Assembly (NCBI GenBank): GCA_015075105.1
Contig: JABTUZ010000001.1
Span: 186,001-250,000, forward strand
Length of the DNA: 64,000 bases
Origin: Leptospiraceae bacterium
GTDB lineage: Bacteria > Spirochaetota > Leptospiria > Leptospirales > Leptospiraceae
Direction: 5' to 3'
Part shown: positions 8,554-17,726 of the stretch, piece by piece
Position numbering within the stretch: position 1 is the stretch's first letter
Layout of the letters: each line of letters begins with the position of its first letter
Position numbers and translations under genes: made by a program
The notes under the pieces: model-generated
What the model saw: only the letters and a program-made list of their open reading frames with translations
Databases searched by the model: none
Told to the model about the DNA's origin: nothing

Positions 8554-9435
8554 CTATTTTTCTCCTCCCATTTCTTCTATAACCTTTCCGTACTCGTCGT
8601 ATAACTCCCTTGCCATATCTATAATTACAGAAGGTTTGGACTTGGAGGATTTTCCGGATCCGTAGAGTCTTGCAAGCATTCGTTTGGCTCGAACTAAAAG
8701 ATTGAGTTGCTTTTCAGGGGTATCTCCCATCTGGTCTTTGAATTTCATCGTGAGAAATGCGTTTAAAAAAACTACTCCATCAAAGCCCCAGTTATTGTCT
8801 GAATCGGGTCCAAGCATTCCTGCTGCAGAATCGATTGGCTCAGTTCCGGATTGCATGATCTCTAAAGTCAATCCATACCATGTAGCTGCCCTTTGGTACA
8901 ATATATCTCTGATTTTGTCAAAACTCATATTAGGGAAATCTGTGTTTAAATCATCAAAATACCAAGCTGCCCGAATTGCAGAAACTGCCTTTTTGGGAGT
9001 AGGTGCAACTTGAGAAGACCTGAGTTGGTAGCAATCCACTGCTAATAGATAGGACGCAGCACCAAGAACTATATTTCGATCTTCTTTAAAATTTACAGGT
9101 CCTAAAATCTTCTCTAAATAGGCTTTTCTATCTACAGCAGAATTTTTGATTTTTTCTATATCTCCCGCAGGAATTGTATTCCAGTCTTTTGGGAAGGAAG
9201 AATATAAGCAACGCGGGCATACTACAAGTGTATAATCATTTGGGTGTATTCTACCAAATTTTTTATTTTTTTCGTAAAGTCTTCTTAAATCTTGGGTTAA
9301 TTTTCCCGCAATCAGTCTTCCACCACCCTGAAACATATTTTCTTTTTGGTGAATTTCTTCACAAACCGGACAGGAAGTGTTTTCTTTTGCTCGAAAAGAG
9401 GCTTTTTTTGATTGTTGAGTTGCTGGTTGCACCAT
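8554..9435 (-). CDS. DUF2225 family protein
   Basis: 293 residues. The N-terminal third has paired cysteines, TSCPVCEE near residue 20 and LVVCPRCLYSSFPKDW near residue 70, likely binding one metal ion, followed by a helical region with TPR-like character (about residues 100-290). This arrangement matches the DUF2225 family known from spirochaetes and Firmicutes. No biochemical function is established for the family to my knowledge. It is the first gene of the minus-strand run with truA and diverges from the gene at 9595. Confidence 0.75.
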   Translation of the reverse strand: MVQPATQQSKKASFRAKENTSCPVCEEIHQKENMFQGGGRLIAGKLTQDLRRLYEKNKKFGRIHPNDYTLVVCPRCLYSSFPKDWNTIPAGDIEKIKNSAVDRKAYLEKILGPVNFKEDRNIVLGAASYLLAVDCYQLRSSQVAPTPKKAVSAIRAAWYFDDLNTDFPNMSFDKIRDILYQRAATWYGLTLEIMQSGTEPIDSAAGMLGPDSDNNWGFDGVVFLNAFLTMKFKDQMGDTPEKQLNLLVRAKRMLARLYGSGKSSKSKPSVIIDMARELYDEYGKVIEEMGGEK

Positions 9436-9594
9436 AAAAAATGTCCTGATTCTTTGAAAATAGCGTAAGATTTCTGGTCAATTCGTGTCAATCTATTCTA
9501 TTTTCTTTCCGATATTCTTAACAGGAACTTTGTAAATTGGTTGTAGTATTTTTTGCATTACAAATATTTATTTTATACATTAGGAAATGGTGCC

Positions 9595-10659
9595 ATGAAA
9601 AAACTAGTATTGTTGATTTCTATTCTAATCGGAATGGAGGGGATGTTTGCTGAAGCCGTAGCAAACAAGGCTTATGTGAAAAGAATAGAACTATTGACCT
9701 ACCTTCGGTTTATCGAGCCTATTGTGAAAAATTACAGAGGCAATGACAAAGACGGTAAACCTGCCGAGCTGCACGCAAAGCCGGAAATGGAAGGGGAAAG
9801 GGTAAAAAGATACAACGAGGTAAAAAAATTATACCAAGAAGGTATGATTTATTATTTTGAAGAAAATTATGTAAATGCCTATAGAAGATTTTTAGAAGCC
9901 CAGCTTGGGATGGAGCAAATCTTAGAAGAAGTCACCCAATTCTACATTGAGAAAACTGAGGAAATACTAAAAGCCTCTATTGACAGAAAAAATGAAAATA
10001 ACCCGGAAGATAAAAACTTGGTAGATATTAGCGTTGAGTATAGCAATACTTCAAAAATTCGTGAAGATCAAAAGGCCAATAGAGAAGCGCCACTCACAGC
10101 TAGAATGTACAATCCAAAAGAATTTCACTATGTGGTAAATAAGTATGCGATTGAGACAAACATGGCACTCGGTTATAGATTTTTGGGGCAGGCTAAGGAA
10201 GCAAGAATTGATGCTTTGAAAGTTGAGAAAAATTTAGAGAAGCACCAAAAGTTAGAGCCTTCTCACAGAAAATACAGAATTGAAAAATATTTAGCATCCA
10301 TTGTGAGATGTAGGGATTCCAGAGCTAACGCTATAAATATTTTTAAACTAAAATATCCTTACGATAACTACTATTTATTAACTGCAGACGGTAAAGACAA
10401 AGAAGGGAAGGAAGTTGTATTGGAAGGGGTAACCATGAAATTCAGAGACAACCCTTACGTGAATCCAAAAAATCTCAGCCCTGTTTATGATTTGCGAATT
10501 CCTGAAAAATATAGAAGAGACGCAACAGATATTAATGCCAGAGTTTATGACGAAGAAGTGGATGCGAGAATTAATCTAAAGTGGGATGCAAAATTAAAAA
10601 AAGAATTAATCGGGGATTCACCGACTCAGAAAAAACAAGAAGAGAAAAAAACAAATTAA
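9595..10659 (+). CDS. Secreted helical protein of unknown function (possible flagellar-sheath-type protein)
   Basis: 354 residues from the ATG at 9595; this start is preferred over an upstream in-frame one because it directly begins a signal peptide (MKKLVLLISILIGMEGMFAEA) and has an AGGA about nine bases upstream. The mature protein is highly charged and helical, with a TPR-like stretch (YQEGMIYYFEENYVNAYRRF) and a second helical region near residues 190-230. The size, secretion and all-helical character recall the Leptospira flagellar coiling proteins FcpA/FcpB, but I cannot confirm that from sequence memory. Monocistronic by context. Confidence 0.65.
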   Translation: MKKLVLLISILIGMEGMFAEAVANKAYVKRIELLTYLRFIEPIVKNYRGNDKDGKPAELHAKPEMEGERVKRYNEVKKLYQEGMIYYFEENYVNAYRRFLEAQLGMEQILEEVTQFYIEKTEEILKASIDRKNENNPEDKNLVDISVEYSNTSKIREDQKANREAPLTARMYNPKEFHYVVNKYAIETNMALGYRFLGQAKEARIDALKVEKNLEKHQKLEPSHRKYRIEKYLASIVRCRDSRANAINIFKLKYPYDNYYLLTADGKDKEGKEVVLEGVTMKFRDNPYVNPKNLSPVYDLRIPEKYRRDATDINARVYDEEVDARINLKWDAKLKKELIGDSPTQKKQEEKKTN

Positions 10660-10710
10660 ACAATAAAATTGTAGCTTGATTTTTTGCTTGGTCAAATTAT
10701 TGGATAAAGT

Positions 10711-11505
10711 ATGAACAATCCGATAAAAGCTTTTAAAAGTCGTTTGGGAATGTATTCCAAGGATTATCAAAAGCTTGTATTAATGACCTATCTTCGTGCT
10801 CCTGAAATTATTCTGCGGCGACTAAAGTCAAATCTCATAAAAGGGATTTATTATAAGGCCAGGGGAAAACAACAAGAAAGTATTAGAATTTTCTTAGAAG
10901 GATCTGCAACCTGGGGAGACTTTGTTCAGGAGATGACCGCCACTAAGATAGTAAAAATCGGAAATTTTTCTGAGGTGCCAGAGTCAGGGCATATAGTGTG
11001 TATCAATCATGTGAATGAATTAGACTTTCCTTTTGATTGTATGATTGTGAATAAACCTTACCTCGCCAATCAGGTAATTAAAAATACTCTATTTGCTTAC
11101 TGGTGGATGAAGGCAATGGGCTCTCAGGTATTTGATTATTCTCAATCAAGAACAATCCCCGAATCCGTAAAAAATTTGATCGAGGGTTTGAAAAATAATA
11201 GCTACATAGTCTATCCTGAAGGACAAAATACATACTCTGAAGAGATCAAACCTTTAAAGAAGGGAATGATAAAAATAGCTCACGAGAAAAATATACCGAT
11301 TGCACTCGTTATTAAAAGTGGGATTGCAAAATTTCAAGAGAAAGTCAAAGGGAATGCAATCGGGTATAAATACTATGGAACAATTCAACCATCTAAGTTT
11401 TCCAAGTGGGAAAATTTAAGAGATGAACTGCATGAAATAATGGTACAAGAAAAAAATATACTGGATGAAGAGGTAAGAAAAGAAGAAGGAAAAAAGAATG
11501 CCTGA
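10711..11505 (+). CDS. PlsC-like 1-acyl-glycerol-3-phosphate acyltransferase
   Basis: 264 residues. The acyltransferase block I is NHVNELD (H-x4-D) at about residue 93, and block III is VYPEGQNTYSEE (the E-G-T-R-S equivalent), followed by KKGMIKIAHEKNIPIALVI. These are the catalytic and phosphate-binding motifs of the PlsC/LPLAT family, which acylates lysophosphatidic acid or related acceptors at the inner membrane. The N-terminal 80 residues are not family-typical, so the exact acceptor is open. The stop overlaps the next gene by eight bases. Confidence 0.82.
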   Translation: MNNPIKAFKSRLGMYSKDYQKLVLMTYLRAPEIILRRLKSNLIKGIYYKARGKQQESIRIFLEGSATWGDFVQEMTATKIVKIGNFSEVPESGHIVCINHVNELDFPFDCMIVNKPYLANQVIKNTLFAYWWMKAMGSQVFDYSQSRTIPESVKNLIEGLKNNSYIVYPEGQNTYSEEIKPLKKGMIKIAHEKNIPIALVIKSGIAKFQEKVKGNAIGYKYYGTIQPSKFSKWENLRDELHEIMVQEKNILDEEVRKEEGKKNA

Positions 11506-12139
11506 GGTAAGGACAATTATCTTTATGGCTTTTTTATTCTATGTTTTTACAGGTGCTATTTTTTTTATTATAGATTTTGACAAAAAAAGATCTTCTGCTG
11601 TGTATTGGGGATCTGCAATGCTCACCTTAGCCCTTGGAGTGTTACTCATCGGTTTACGAAATATGATCCCTGACTATATATCTGTAGTCCTTGGGAACTT
11701 AGCTGTGGTCATAGGGTCTAGTCTATTTGTATTTGCAATTTGTGATTTTACGGATAGAGAAACTCCTATCAAAACTATTATAATCATTATCGTAAACTAT
11801 GTTCTATTCTTTCACTTTTTTCCTGAGCCTAAGTATTTTGCCATGCGAAACATTATGCACTCTTTTGTAGGAATACTTTTGACTCTGTTTGCAGTTTACT
11901 TTTTATTTCGATTTTCGGACACTCGCTTTACTTCTTCAAAAAGATTTCTAATATTCTTGTATTTGTTTTCTATAGTAATTATTTTTTTTCGTGCTTTATT
12001 TCTTTTTCACTCAGAATCCAGTTTGCGATTTTTTGATATAAATATATTTAATAGAGTTTATTTTATCTCTGTTTTTTTTATTCCTCTGATTACGACCTTT
12101 GGGTTTCTATTGATGTTGCGTCAAGCAAATACGAAGTAA
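11498..12139 (+). CDS. Seven-helix-type integral membrane protein, unknown function
   Basis: 213 residues with about six or seven hydrophobic segments separated by very short loops (for example IIFMAFLFYVFTGAIFFII at the N-terminus and VYFISVFFIPLITTFGFLLML at the C-terminus). No catalytic motif was seen. The layout resembles membrane sensor modules that sit in front of cyclases or kinases, but no output domain follows. It overlaps the plsC-like gene by eight bases and is followed by a 147-base gap, so it ends that transcription unit. Confidence 0.65.
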   Translation: MPEVRTIIFMAFLFYVFTGAIFFIIDFDKKRSSAVYWGSAMLTLALGVLLIGLRNMIPDYISVVLGNLAVVIGSSLFVFAICDFTDRETPIKTIIIIIVNYVLFFHFFPEPKYFAMRNIMHSFVGILLTLFAVYFLFRFSDTRFTSSKRFLIFLYLFSIVIIFFRALFLFHSESSLRFFDINIFNRVYFISVFFIPLITTFGFLLMLRQANTK

Positions 12140-12286
12140 TGCGTCTCTTATTTCAGTTAGTTTGTTAAGATTAATATTACGATTTATGTATGAAGCTATT
12201 GCGATTAGAAAACAGATTTTCGTGGGCTGCAATGATGGACTTGTGGGAATAGGACTTGAATTTTTACAGTAAGATTTTTTACAGGT

Positions 12287-13291
12287 ATGGCGATTATGGT
12301 AGAAAAAATTTCTGATGGAATGATAGAATTTTTAAAGCTGAAAGGGAATACACCTATCGAAGTGAAATCTATTCTTGAAGAAGCCTCTTCCAGAAAATAC
12401 TACAGGGTCTCTTATAGAGAGAATAATCTGATCCTTTGTGAAGATAGTAATTTTCAAAGTAGTGGAAAGAATTTTCTTCAAGTACAAAAATTTCTTTTTG
12501 AGAATAATTTTTCCGTTCCAAAGATTATCAAAGTCAATGTAGAAAATAAATGGATATTGATGAGTGATGAAGGAGAAGATCTAACGTCTATATCTGAAGA
12601 GAAAAAGTTTTTGGATAGAGTACGAGAGGCGTTGGACATTGTATTAAAATTACAGAGGGCGATTCCTATTTCTTTAATTCGGAATAAATCCTTCGATTAT
12701 AAAAAATTAGAGTTTGAGTTGAATTATTTTCTTATCGGTTTTAAAAAGTTTCGTGATAAACTGGGCTTCAACACATCTATAGAGTTTGAGCTTATAGAAT
12801 TTCTATATACTGTGAATTCCTACTTAGCCAAGTTTGAGAAAAAAGTTATATGCCACAGAGATTTTCATTCCAGAAATCTTTTGTTGAATTCAGTTGGCTC
12901 TGTTTCTATGATAGATTTTCAAGATATGATGATGGGAACTCCACACTATGATTTGGTTAGTATATTGCACGATTCCTATAGACCGATTTCCAAGGAAGCG
13001 AGGAATGGTCTATATGAATATTTTAAAGAAAAATCAGAATACAAAAATTATAAATTTAGAGAAGTATATTTTACACAAGCATTACAGAGGTTATTTAAAG
13101 CACTTGGAACTTATATAGTTCAGTTTTCTGAGCTTGGTAAAAGCAAATACAAAGAGAGCATAATTCAGTGTTTGATAAATTTAGAAGAGATCATTCAAGA
13201 AGGATTTTTTCCTGATACTTTGTATTTGTTTGTAACCGATTTAAAAACAGAACTACAAAATCCTGACTTGTTTGGAAACCAGCAAATATGA
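12287..13291 (+). CDS. AmgK-like amino-sugar kinase (aminoglycoside phosphotransferase fold)
   Basis: 334 residues. The APH-fold catalytic loop is VICHRDFHSRNLLL and the metal site is SMIDFQDMMMGTPHYDLVSI at about residues 185-225; the N-lobe carries ASSRKYYRV and WILMSDEGED. These are the motifs of AmgK, which phosphorylates MurNAc/GlcNAc at C1 in the anhydro-muropeptide recycling route. The next gene, overlapping by four bases, is the matching nucleotidyltransferase, which strongly supports the assignment. The start may be the ATG at 12287 or the one at 12296; neither has a clear SD advantage. Confidence 0.8.
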   Translation: MAIMVEKISDGMIEFLKLKGNTPIEVKSILEEASSRKYYRVSYRENNLILCEDSNFQSSGKNFLQVQKFLFENNFSVPKIIKVNVENKWILMSDEGEDLTSISEEKKFLDRVREALDIVLKLQRAIPISLIRNKSFDYKKLEFELNYFLIGFKKFRDKLGFNTSIEFELIEFLYTVNSYLAKFEKKVICHRDFHSRNLLLNSVGSVSMIDFQDMMMGTPHYDLVSILHDSYRPISKEARNGLYEYFKEKSEYKNYKFREVYFTQALQRLFKALGTYIVQFSELGKSKYKESIIQCLINLEEIIQEGFFPDTLYLFVTDLKTELQNPDLFGNQQI

Positions 13292-14013
13292 AATGCTTTA
13301 TTCCTGCAGCAGGGTTTGGAAAAAGAATGGAAGAGTTTACGCAAAACCTTCCTAAGCCACTCTTGCCTGTAGCAGGGATTCCGTTAATATACTACGCCTT
13401 GTACTATGCATATAGACTTGGGATTCAAGAAGTTGCAATTAATCTTCACTATAAAAGTGAAATGATCTTAGAAGAGTTGAAAAATTTTCACTGGATGACT
13501 CTTCGATTTTCAATAGAACAATCTGATATTTTAGGCACTGCCGGTGGAATCAAAACCGCCATTGAAGGAGTGTGGAGAGAGGATGAAAAATTTTTAGTAA
13601 TCAACCCGGATTCTATTTTTTCTTGGAGTAAAGATTTGGAGTCTATTATGAAGAGCGATTTTGAAGAAGCGCTTTTGTTTTTACTTCCTAATCCAAAAGG
13701 GGAAGAATATACCGAATTGAATTTAGTAAACGGGAAAATTTTTTTTGGGGGAGGTGAATATTATTACCCTGGAATTTCTGTTTTGCAAAAAAAAATCCTA
13801 AATGATGTGAAACTAAATACTTATTACGATCTATCTACAATATTTAGAAATTTAAGTGCAATAGGGAAGTTAGACGGCATAGTTTTCCCCGGACAAGCAA
13901 TAGATTTTGGTGATAGTGAGAAATATAGAAAAAACCAAAATGTAGAGATTTTTACAGGTGACGAACTCATCCATTTTGAAAAATTTTATAAGGAAAATAA
14001 AAGATATGAATAA
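13288..14013 (+). CDS. MurU-like sugar-1-phosphate nucleotidyltransferase
   Basis: 241 residues. The signature FIPAAGFGKRM followed by PKPLLPVAGIPLIYYAL is that of NTP-transferases; GTAGGIKTA contacts the nucleobase and LVINPDSIFSW holds the metal-binding Asp. With the preceding kinase it would convert MurNAc-1-phosphate to UDP-MurNAc, bypassing de novo MurA/MurB synthesis (known for Pseudomonas AmgK-MurU). Its length matches MurU rather than the larger RfbA/RmlA enzymes. It overlaps the kinase by four bases and hpt by eight. Confidence 0.8.
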   Translation: MKCFIPAAGFGKRMEEFTQNLPKPLLPVAGIPLIYYALYYAYRLGIQEVAINLHYKSEMILEELKNFHWMTLRFSIEQSDILGTAGGIKTAIEGVWREDEKFLVINPDSIFSWSKDLESIMKSDFEEALLFLLPNPKGEEYTELNLVNGKIFFGGGEYYYPGISVLQKKILNDVKLNTYYDLSTIFRNLSAIGKLDGIVFPGQAIDFGDSEKYRKNQNVEIFTGDELIHFEKFYKENKRYE

Positions 14014-14536
14014 AGAAGATTTAGGCTTTTTAGTGCTTTTTTCTGAAGCGGAAATTCAAGAAAAAATTCAAGACATGAGTAGGAAAATTTCTATAGATTA
14101 TCAAGACAAAGAATTGGTGCTGATTGGAGTTCTGAAAGGAGGGTTTATGTTTCTTTCTGATTTGGTGAAGGGGCTGAGTTTTTTGGCTGAAGTCGATTTT
14201 GTAGAAACATATTCTTATACAGGAACAAAATCTACAGGAGTTGTAAAAATCACAAAGGAATTGAAAGGCTCAGTGAAAAACAAACATGTGATCTTAGTCG
14301 ATGATATTATTGATACCGGTGAGACGATGAATGTGTTGATTGACCATATACAACAAAAAGATCCAAAATCCATAAAAGTAGCAACGATGCTAGTAAAGAA
14401 AAGTAAACACAAGATGAAATACCCGGTTGATTATTTTGGTTTTGAAATAGAGGATGATTTTGTAATCGGATACGGGATGGATTTAGACGACAAATATAGA
14501 AATTTGTCGTCTATCCAAATTTACAATTCTAAGTAA
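14006..14536 (+). CDS. hpt: Hypoxanthine(-guanine) phosphoribosyltransferase
   Basis: 176 residues from the ATG at 14006, chosen because an AGGA lies 11 bases upstream and the length fits the family; an upstream in-frame start would add 16 residues inside the previous gene. The PRPP-binding motif is VILVDDIIDTGETM, and VLKGGFMFLSDL near residue 45 is the pyrophosphate loop. It salvages hypoxanthine/guanine to IMP/GMP. The stop is immediately adjacent to the end of the convergent phosphodiesterase gene, with no intergenic base left. Confidence 0.92.
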   Translation: MNKEDLGFLVLFSEAEIQEKIQDMSRKISIDYQDKELVLIGVLKGGFMFLSDLVKGLSFLAEVDFVETYSYTGTKSTGVVKITKELKGSVKNKHVILVDDIIDTGETMNVLIDHIQQKDPKSIKVATMLVKKSKHKMKYPVDYFGFEIEDDFVIGYGMDLDDKYRNLSSIQIYNSK

Positions 14537-15418
14537 TTATTTTTTTCGATTACGAACTTTGTTTAATAGAATTGGATCGTCTGTCATAATTCCATCCACG
14601 CCCATGTTAATGAGTCTTTTCATTTCTGGTTCTTCATTAATTGTCCACACGTGGATTTTAATATTCTGATTTCTTGCAGACTTCATTAAAGATTTTCCGA
14701 TTGAAAGAATACTCTTCTTGGGTGGTATGGCTAGAGTGTGGGAATGAAAAGAGGAAAGACCTGTAAGATTCAATTTTTGCAGAATCACCCATTTCATGAT
14801 CTCGTCTTTAGAACCAAACAGAGCAGAATTCGGTAAAAGTTTTCGTAGTTCATTGTTGATGGTTTGCTCAAACGAGCCGACAACTACCTTATCTTCCATT
14901 TTGTATTTTTTAATAATGTCGGTAAGTATTTGTGCGGCAACTGTAGAATTGACCTTCACTTCTATGTAGTATTTTGAATTGGGAAGAGCCTCAAAAAAAT
15001 TATCCAACCTTTCTATTTTAATCCCTTGATCCCTGAACGGAAAAGTTTTTTGTCCATCGGTTGAAAATTTATACCCTGCGTCTAATTTTTGAATTTCAGA
15101 ATAAGTAAAATCTTTTACTAATCCTTTTGAATTTGTAGTATTTTCAACATCATCATCGTGGATCACTACTAGTACATTGTCCTTGGTTAGGTGGACATCC
15201 ATTTCCAAGAAATCGGCAAGATTGTTTTCTACGATTTTCTTGCAGGCAAAAAGAGTATTTTCAGGAAAATTCTTTGCTCCACATCTATGAGCAATTCTAA
15301 ATGTGTCACCTTCAAAAACTTTTTTATTTTCGAGTTTTTCCGGGGCGATCATCGCTAAAGACAAATAGACAATAAGCAGTGCTACTAAGCTAAATATAAT
15401 TTTATTTTTTGTTTTCAT
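14537..15418 (-). CDS. Glycerophosphodiester phosphodiesterase
   Basis: 293 residues with an N-terminal hydrophobic helix (IIFSLVALLIVYLSLAMI), so membrane-anchored or exported. The GDPD core is intact: IAHRCGAKNFPENTL with the first catalytic His, EMDVHLTKDNVLVVIHDDDV with the Glu/Asp metal ligands and second His, and a C-terminal VWTINEEPEMKRLINMGVDG. It would hydrolyse glycerophosphodiesters to glycerol-3-phosphate and an alcohol, feeding lipid salvage. It is convergent with hpt and apparently monocistronic. Confidence 0.9.
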   Translation of the reverse strand: MKTKNKIIFSLVALLIVYLSLAMIAPEKLENKKVFEGDTFRIAHRCGAKNFPENTLFACKKIVENNLADFLEMDVHLTKDNVLVVIHDDDVENTTNSKGLVKDFTYSEIQKLDAGYKFSTDGQKTFPFRDQGIKIERLDNFFEALPNSKYYIEVKVNSTVAAQILTDIIKKYKMEDKVVVGSFEQTINNELRKLLPNSALFGSKDEIMKWVILQKLNLTGLSSFHSHTLAIPPKKSILSIGKSLMKSARNQNIKIHVWTINEEPEMKRLINMGVDGIMTDDPILLNKVRNRKK

Positions 15419-15565
15419 ACATACCTACTAAAAAGAAAATTTCAATTGAATGATAAGTTCATTACGTTTTCTGTAGATTCAAAAATTTTTTAAATCTCAG
15501 TCTGTATTCTACAAAAAAAGTATCTGAAAATTTTGTCATCTTTTTTCTTTTTTTAGATGAATCAA

Positions 15566-16855
15566 TCAATTAATTACTTTCTTGAATATTCTCCTCGCTT
15601 TTACAAAACGTTTGGACCAGTGCTTGGAATCAATCGGGTCATACCCCACACCTTTATTGGAAGAATGCGCAAATTCTTTGTTTGATATAACCACCCCTAC
15701 GTGTGTAATTTTTGAGCCGTTAGGCGACGCTGAGAAAAAAATTAAATCGCCTGCACGTAGCATTGATTTCTCTACAGGGCTTCCTGATTTTGCCTGACTA
15801 CCGCTTGAATGAGGAAGAAGTGCTTTCGGTGCTCCAATATTTTTATCAGTAAGAATCGCACCTGTAAATCCAGAGCAATCTATTCCACGTTTACTACTTC
15901 CTCCCCAAAGATAGGGAGTTCCTACCCATGGCTTGATCGTTGCTTTTAAATTTGATTCTTTAAGAGTTTCCCATGATTCCTTCGGGGATTTGTCTTCTTC
16001 GAGGATTTTAGGAGCTTCTTCTTCATCTATAAAATTTGGAATGAATTCTGGTTCAGGAAACTTTTTCTCTACGGTTTTTCTCGGAATAATTTCTAATTCA
16101 CTGATTTCTTCAATAACTGTATTCGTTTTTTCAATTTCTTTAATCGTGGTTTTCATTTCTTCGATATTATTTTCGTTGAAATCTGATTTTTCGTGAATAA
16201 CTCTGAGATTGGTAAAAATTTTGTTAGAATTGGAAACCCTTTGGGTGTTTGGATTGAATTGGATAGCTTTTTTGATTTCTGCTTCTATTGCCTTTGGATT
16301 TTTTTTGAATCCGTTAGGCGGAATTGCTTTTAGCAATTTAGGAGCTACTGTATTTAGATCCATACCAGAGCTTTTAGCGAGGATGAGTCCTCTGCCGGCG
16401 CTTAAAATAGAAAATCCGTCCCATTTCTTTTGCAGTGCAGTTGTCAAAAATAGCTGACGGATTTGCTCTGGGATTTTTGCTTTACTTGTTTCTTTGTAGT
16501 ATTCCACCATCATTATAAAATCTTTAATCGAAATATCTTTTGTAGCAACTAGTGGAATCAAGTCTTCCGCAACCTCAAAATCGGCTCCTGCTTTAACAGC
16601 CCTGTCCATATATACAATGATTCTTGCAACTTCGATTGGTTGCAGTCCTTCCATCATCGCCCAAGGAATAATTTTCTTGGTGATGTTTGCCAAGTGCTCA
16701 CTTCCCGGTTCAAAAGAAAGTGCGAGTCTTTTTTTTACTTCGTTTTTAATTAGGAGAGTCTCCTGACCCGTCCAGTCTTCTTTTAGAAGCTCTTCCATAG
16801 TTTTTGCGTGGATAGACAGTGAAATAAATAAAAATAGAATAGATAAAAATTTCAT
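15566..16855 (-). CDS. Secreted NlpC/P60 cell-wall hydrolase
   Basis: 429 residues. A signal peptide (FLSILFLFISLSIHA) is followed by a ~200-residue helical domain of unknown type, a charged linker rich in Glu/Lys/Pro (about residues 215-300), and a C-terminal NlpC/P60 domain. The latter has the catalytic Cys in RGIDCSGFTGAIL, the His in ITHVGVVIS and a third polar residue region at FAHSSNKGVG. The family cleaves D-Glu/mDAP or related stem-peptide bonds, so this is a periplasmic peptidoglycan endopeptidase. The long linker suggests binding at a distance from the membrane. Confidence 0.88.
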   Translation of the reverse strand: MKFLSILFLFISLSIHAKTMEELLKEDWTGQETLLIKNEVKKRLALSFEPGSEHLANITKKIIPWAMMEGLQPIEVARIIVYMDRAVKAGADFEVAEDLIPLVATKDISIKDFIMMVEYYKETSKAKIPEQIRQLFLTTALQKKWDGFSILSAGRGLILAKSSGMDLNTVAPKLLKAIPPNGFKKNPKAIEAEIKKAIQFNPNTQRVSNSNKIFTNLRVIHEKSDFNENNIEEMKTTIKEIEKTNTVIEEISELEIIPRKTVEKKFPEPEFIPNFIDEEEAPKILEEDKSPKESWETLKESNLKATIKPWVGTPYLWGGSSKRGIDCSGFTGAILTDKNIGAPKALLPHSSGSQAKSGSPVEKSMLRAGDLIFFSASPNGSKITHVGVVISNKEFAHSSNKGVGYDPIDSKHWSKRFVKARRIFKKVIN

Positions 16856-16975
16856 GGGAATCTCCTGAAAATAAAATAATTTTGGCTATTTTACAAAATG
16901 ATTGCACTTATTATATTGGTTTGAAATTCTTTTTACGTAAAGAAAAAAATTTAGTTATTTTAGAAAAATACGTTT

Positions 16976-17629
16976 ATGTCGAGTAGAGATTTTAAGGAGT
17001 TTTTTGGAGACCCTCTTAATTGTGATGAGGATTTGATCGCTATAGGTGGAGATTTTAGTGTCGATAGACTTTTGTATGCTTATACACATGGGATTTTTCC
17101 TTGGTCAGAAAATCCGATTCAGTGGTTTTGTTTGGATCCGAGGGCAGTATTCGATATTCAAAATGTACATTTTTCAAAAACAGTGTTAAGAAAAATCCGA
17201 CAAAATAAATATTGCATTACTTACAATCTTGCTTTTACGAGAGTAATGGAAAACTGCGCTATTAGAAAAAATGAGCCTACGTGGATTACATCCGGTTTTG
17301 TAAAAGGGTACAGTGAACTTCACTTAAAAGGATACGCACATAGCGTTGAGGCATGGGACGAAGAAGAAAATCTAGTAGGTGGGGTATATGGAATTGCAAT
17401 CGGAAAATTATTCGCAGGAGAAAGCATGTTTTCTTTTCAGCCGGATGCAGGAAAGGTAGCGCTCTATTATTTATTTGAAGCACTAAAAAAAGATCAATTT
17501 TGTCTATTCGATACGCAACAATTGAACGAGGTTACTTGGAATCTTGGAGCTTTTGAAATAACTAAGAATGAGTATTTGAATGCTTTGAAAGAAGCCGTGA
17601 AAATTCCATACAAATGGGAACTCAAATAA
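16976..17629 (+). CDS. aat: Leucyl/phenylalanyl-tRNA-protein transferase
   Basis: 217 residues, the family's usual size. Hallmarks are YTHGIFPWSENPIQWFCLDP near residues 37-56, AHSVEAWDEEENLVGGVYGI and AGESMFSF in the middle. Aat adds Leu or Phe from charged tRNA to N-terminal Lys/Arg of proteins, making them ClpS/ClpAP substrates (bacterial N-degron pathway). It is a single gene followed by a strong hairpin terminator shared with the convergent lipoprotein gene. Confidence 0.94.
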   Translation: MSSRDFKEFFGDPLNCDEDLIAIGGDFSVDRLLYAYTHGIFPWSENPIQWFCLDPRAVFDIQNVHFSKTVLRKIRQNKYCITYNLAFTRVMENCAIRKNEPTWITSGFVKGYSELHLKGYAHSVEAWDEEENLVGGVYGIAIGKLFAGESMFSFQPDAGKVALYYLFEALKKDQFCLFDTQQLNEVTWNLGAFEITKNEYLNALKEAVKIPYKWELK

Positions 17630-17667
17630 AATCGTGTGCCTGAATTTTTGTTGTTGAGCGAAACTGT

Positions 17668-17713
17668 AAAATATGTCCTAAAAGTTTTTACAATTCTATT
17701 TAGGACATATTTT
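17668..17713. terminator. Bidirectional hairpin terminator between aat and the convergent lipoprotein gene
   Basis: A 15-bp perfect inverted repeat (AAAATATGTCCTAAA and its complement) with a 16-base loop. It starts with an A-run and ends with a T-run, so it can terminate transcription from both sides. It lies exactly between two convergent stops. Confidence 0.75.
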
Positions 17714-17726
17714 TAATGAATACAAA

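Noticed and set aside
12140-12286. A possible 20-codon peptide (MKLLRLENRFSWAAMMDLWE) before the AmgK-like gene.
   Set aside because: Too short, no ribosome-binding site and no regulatory motif such as a run of identical codons.
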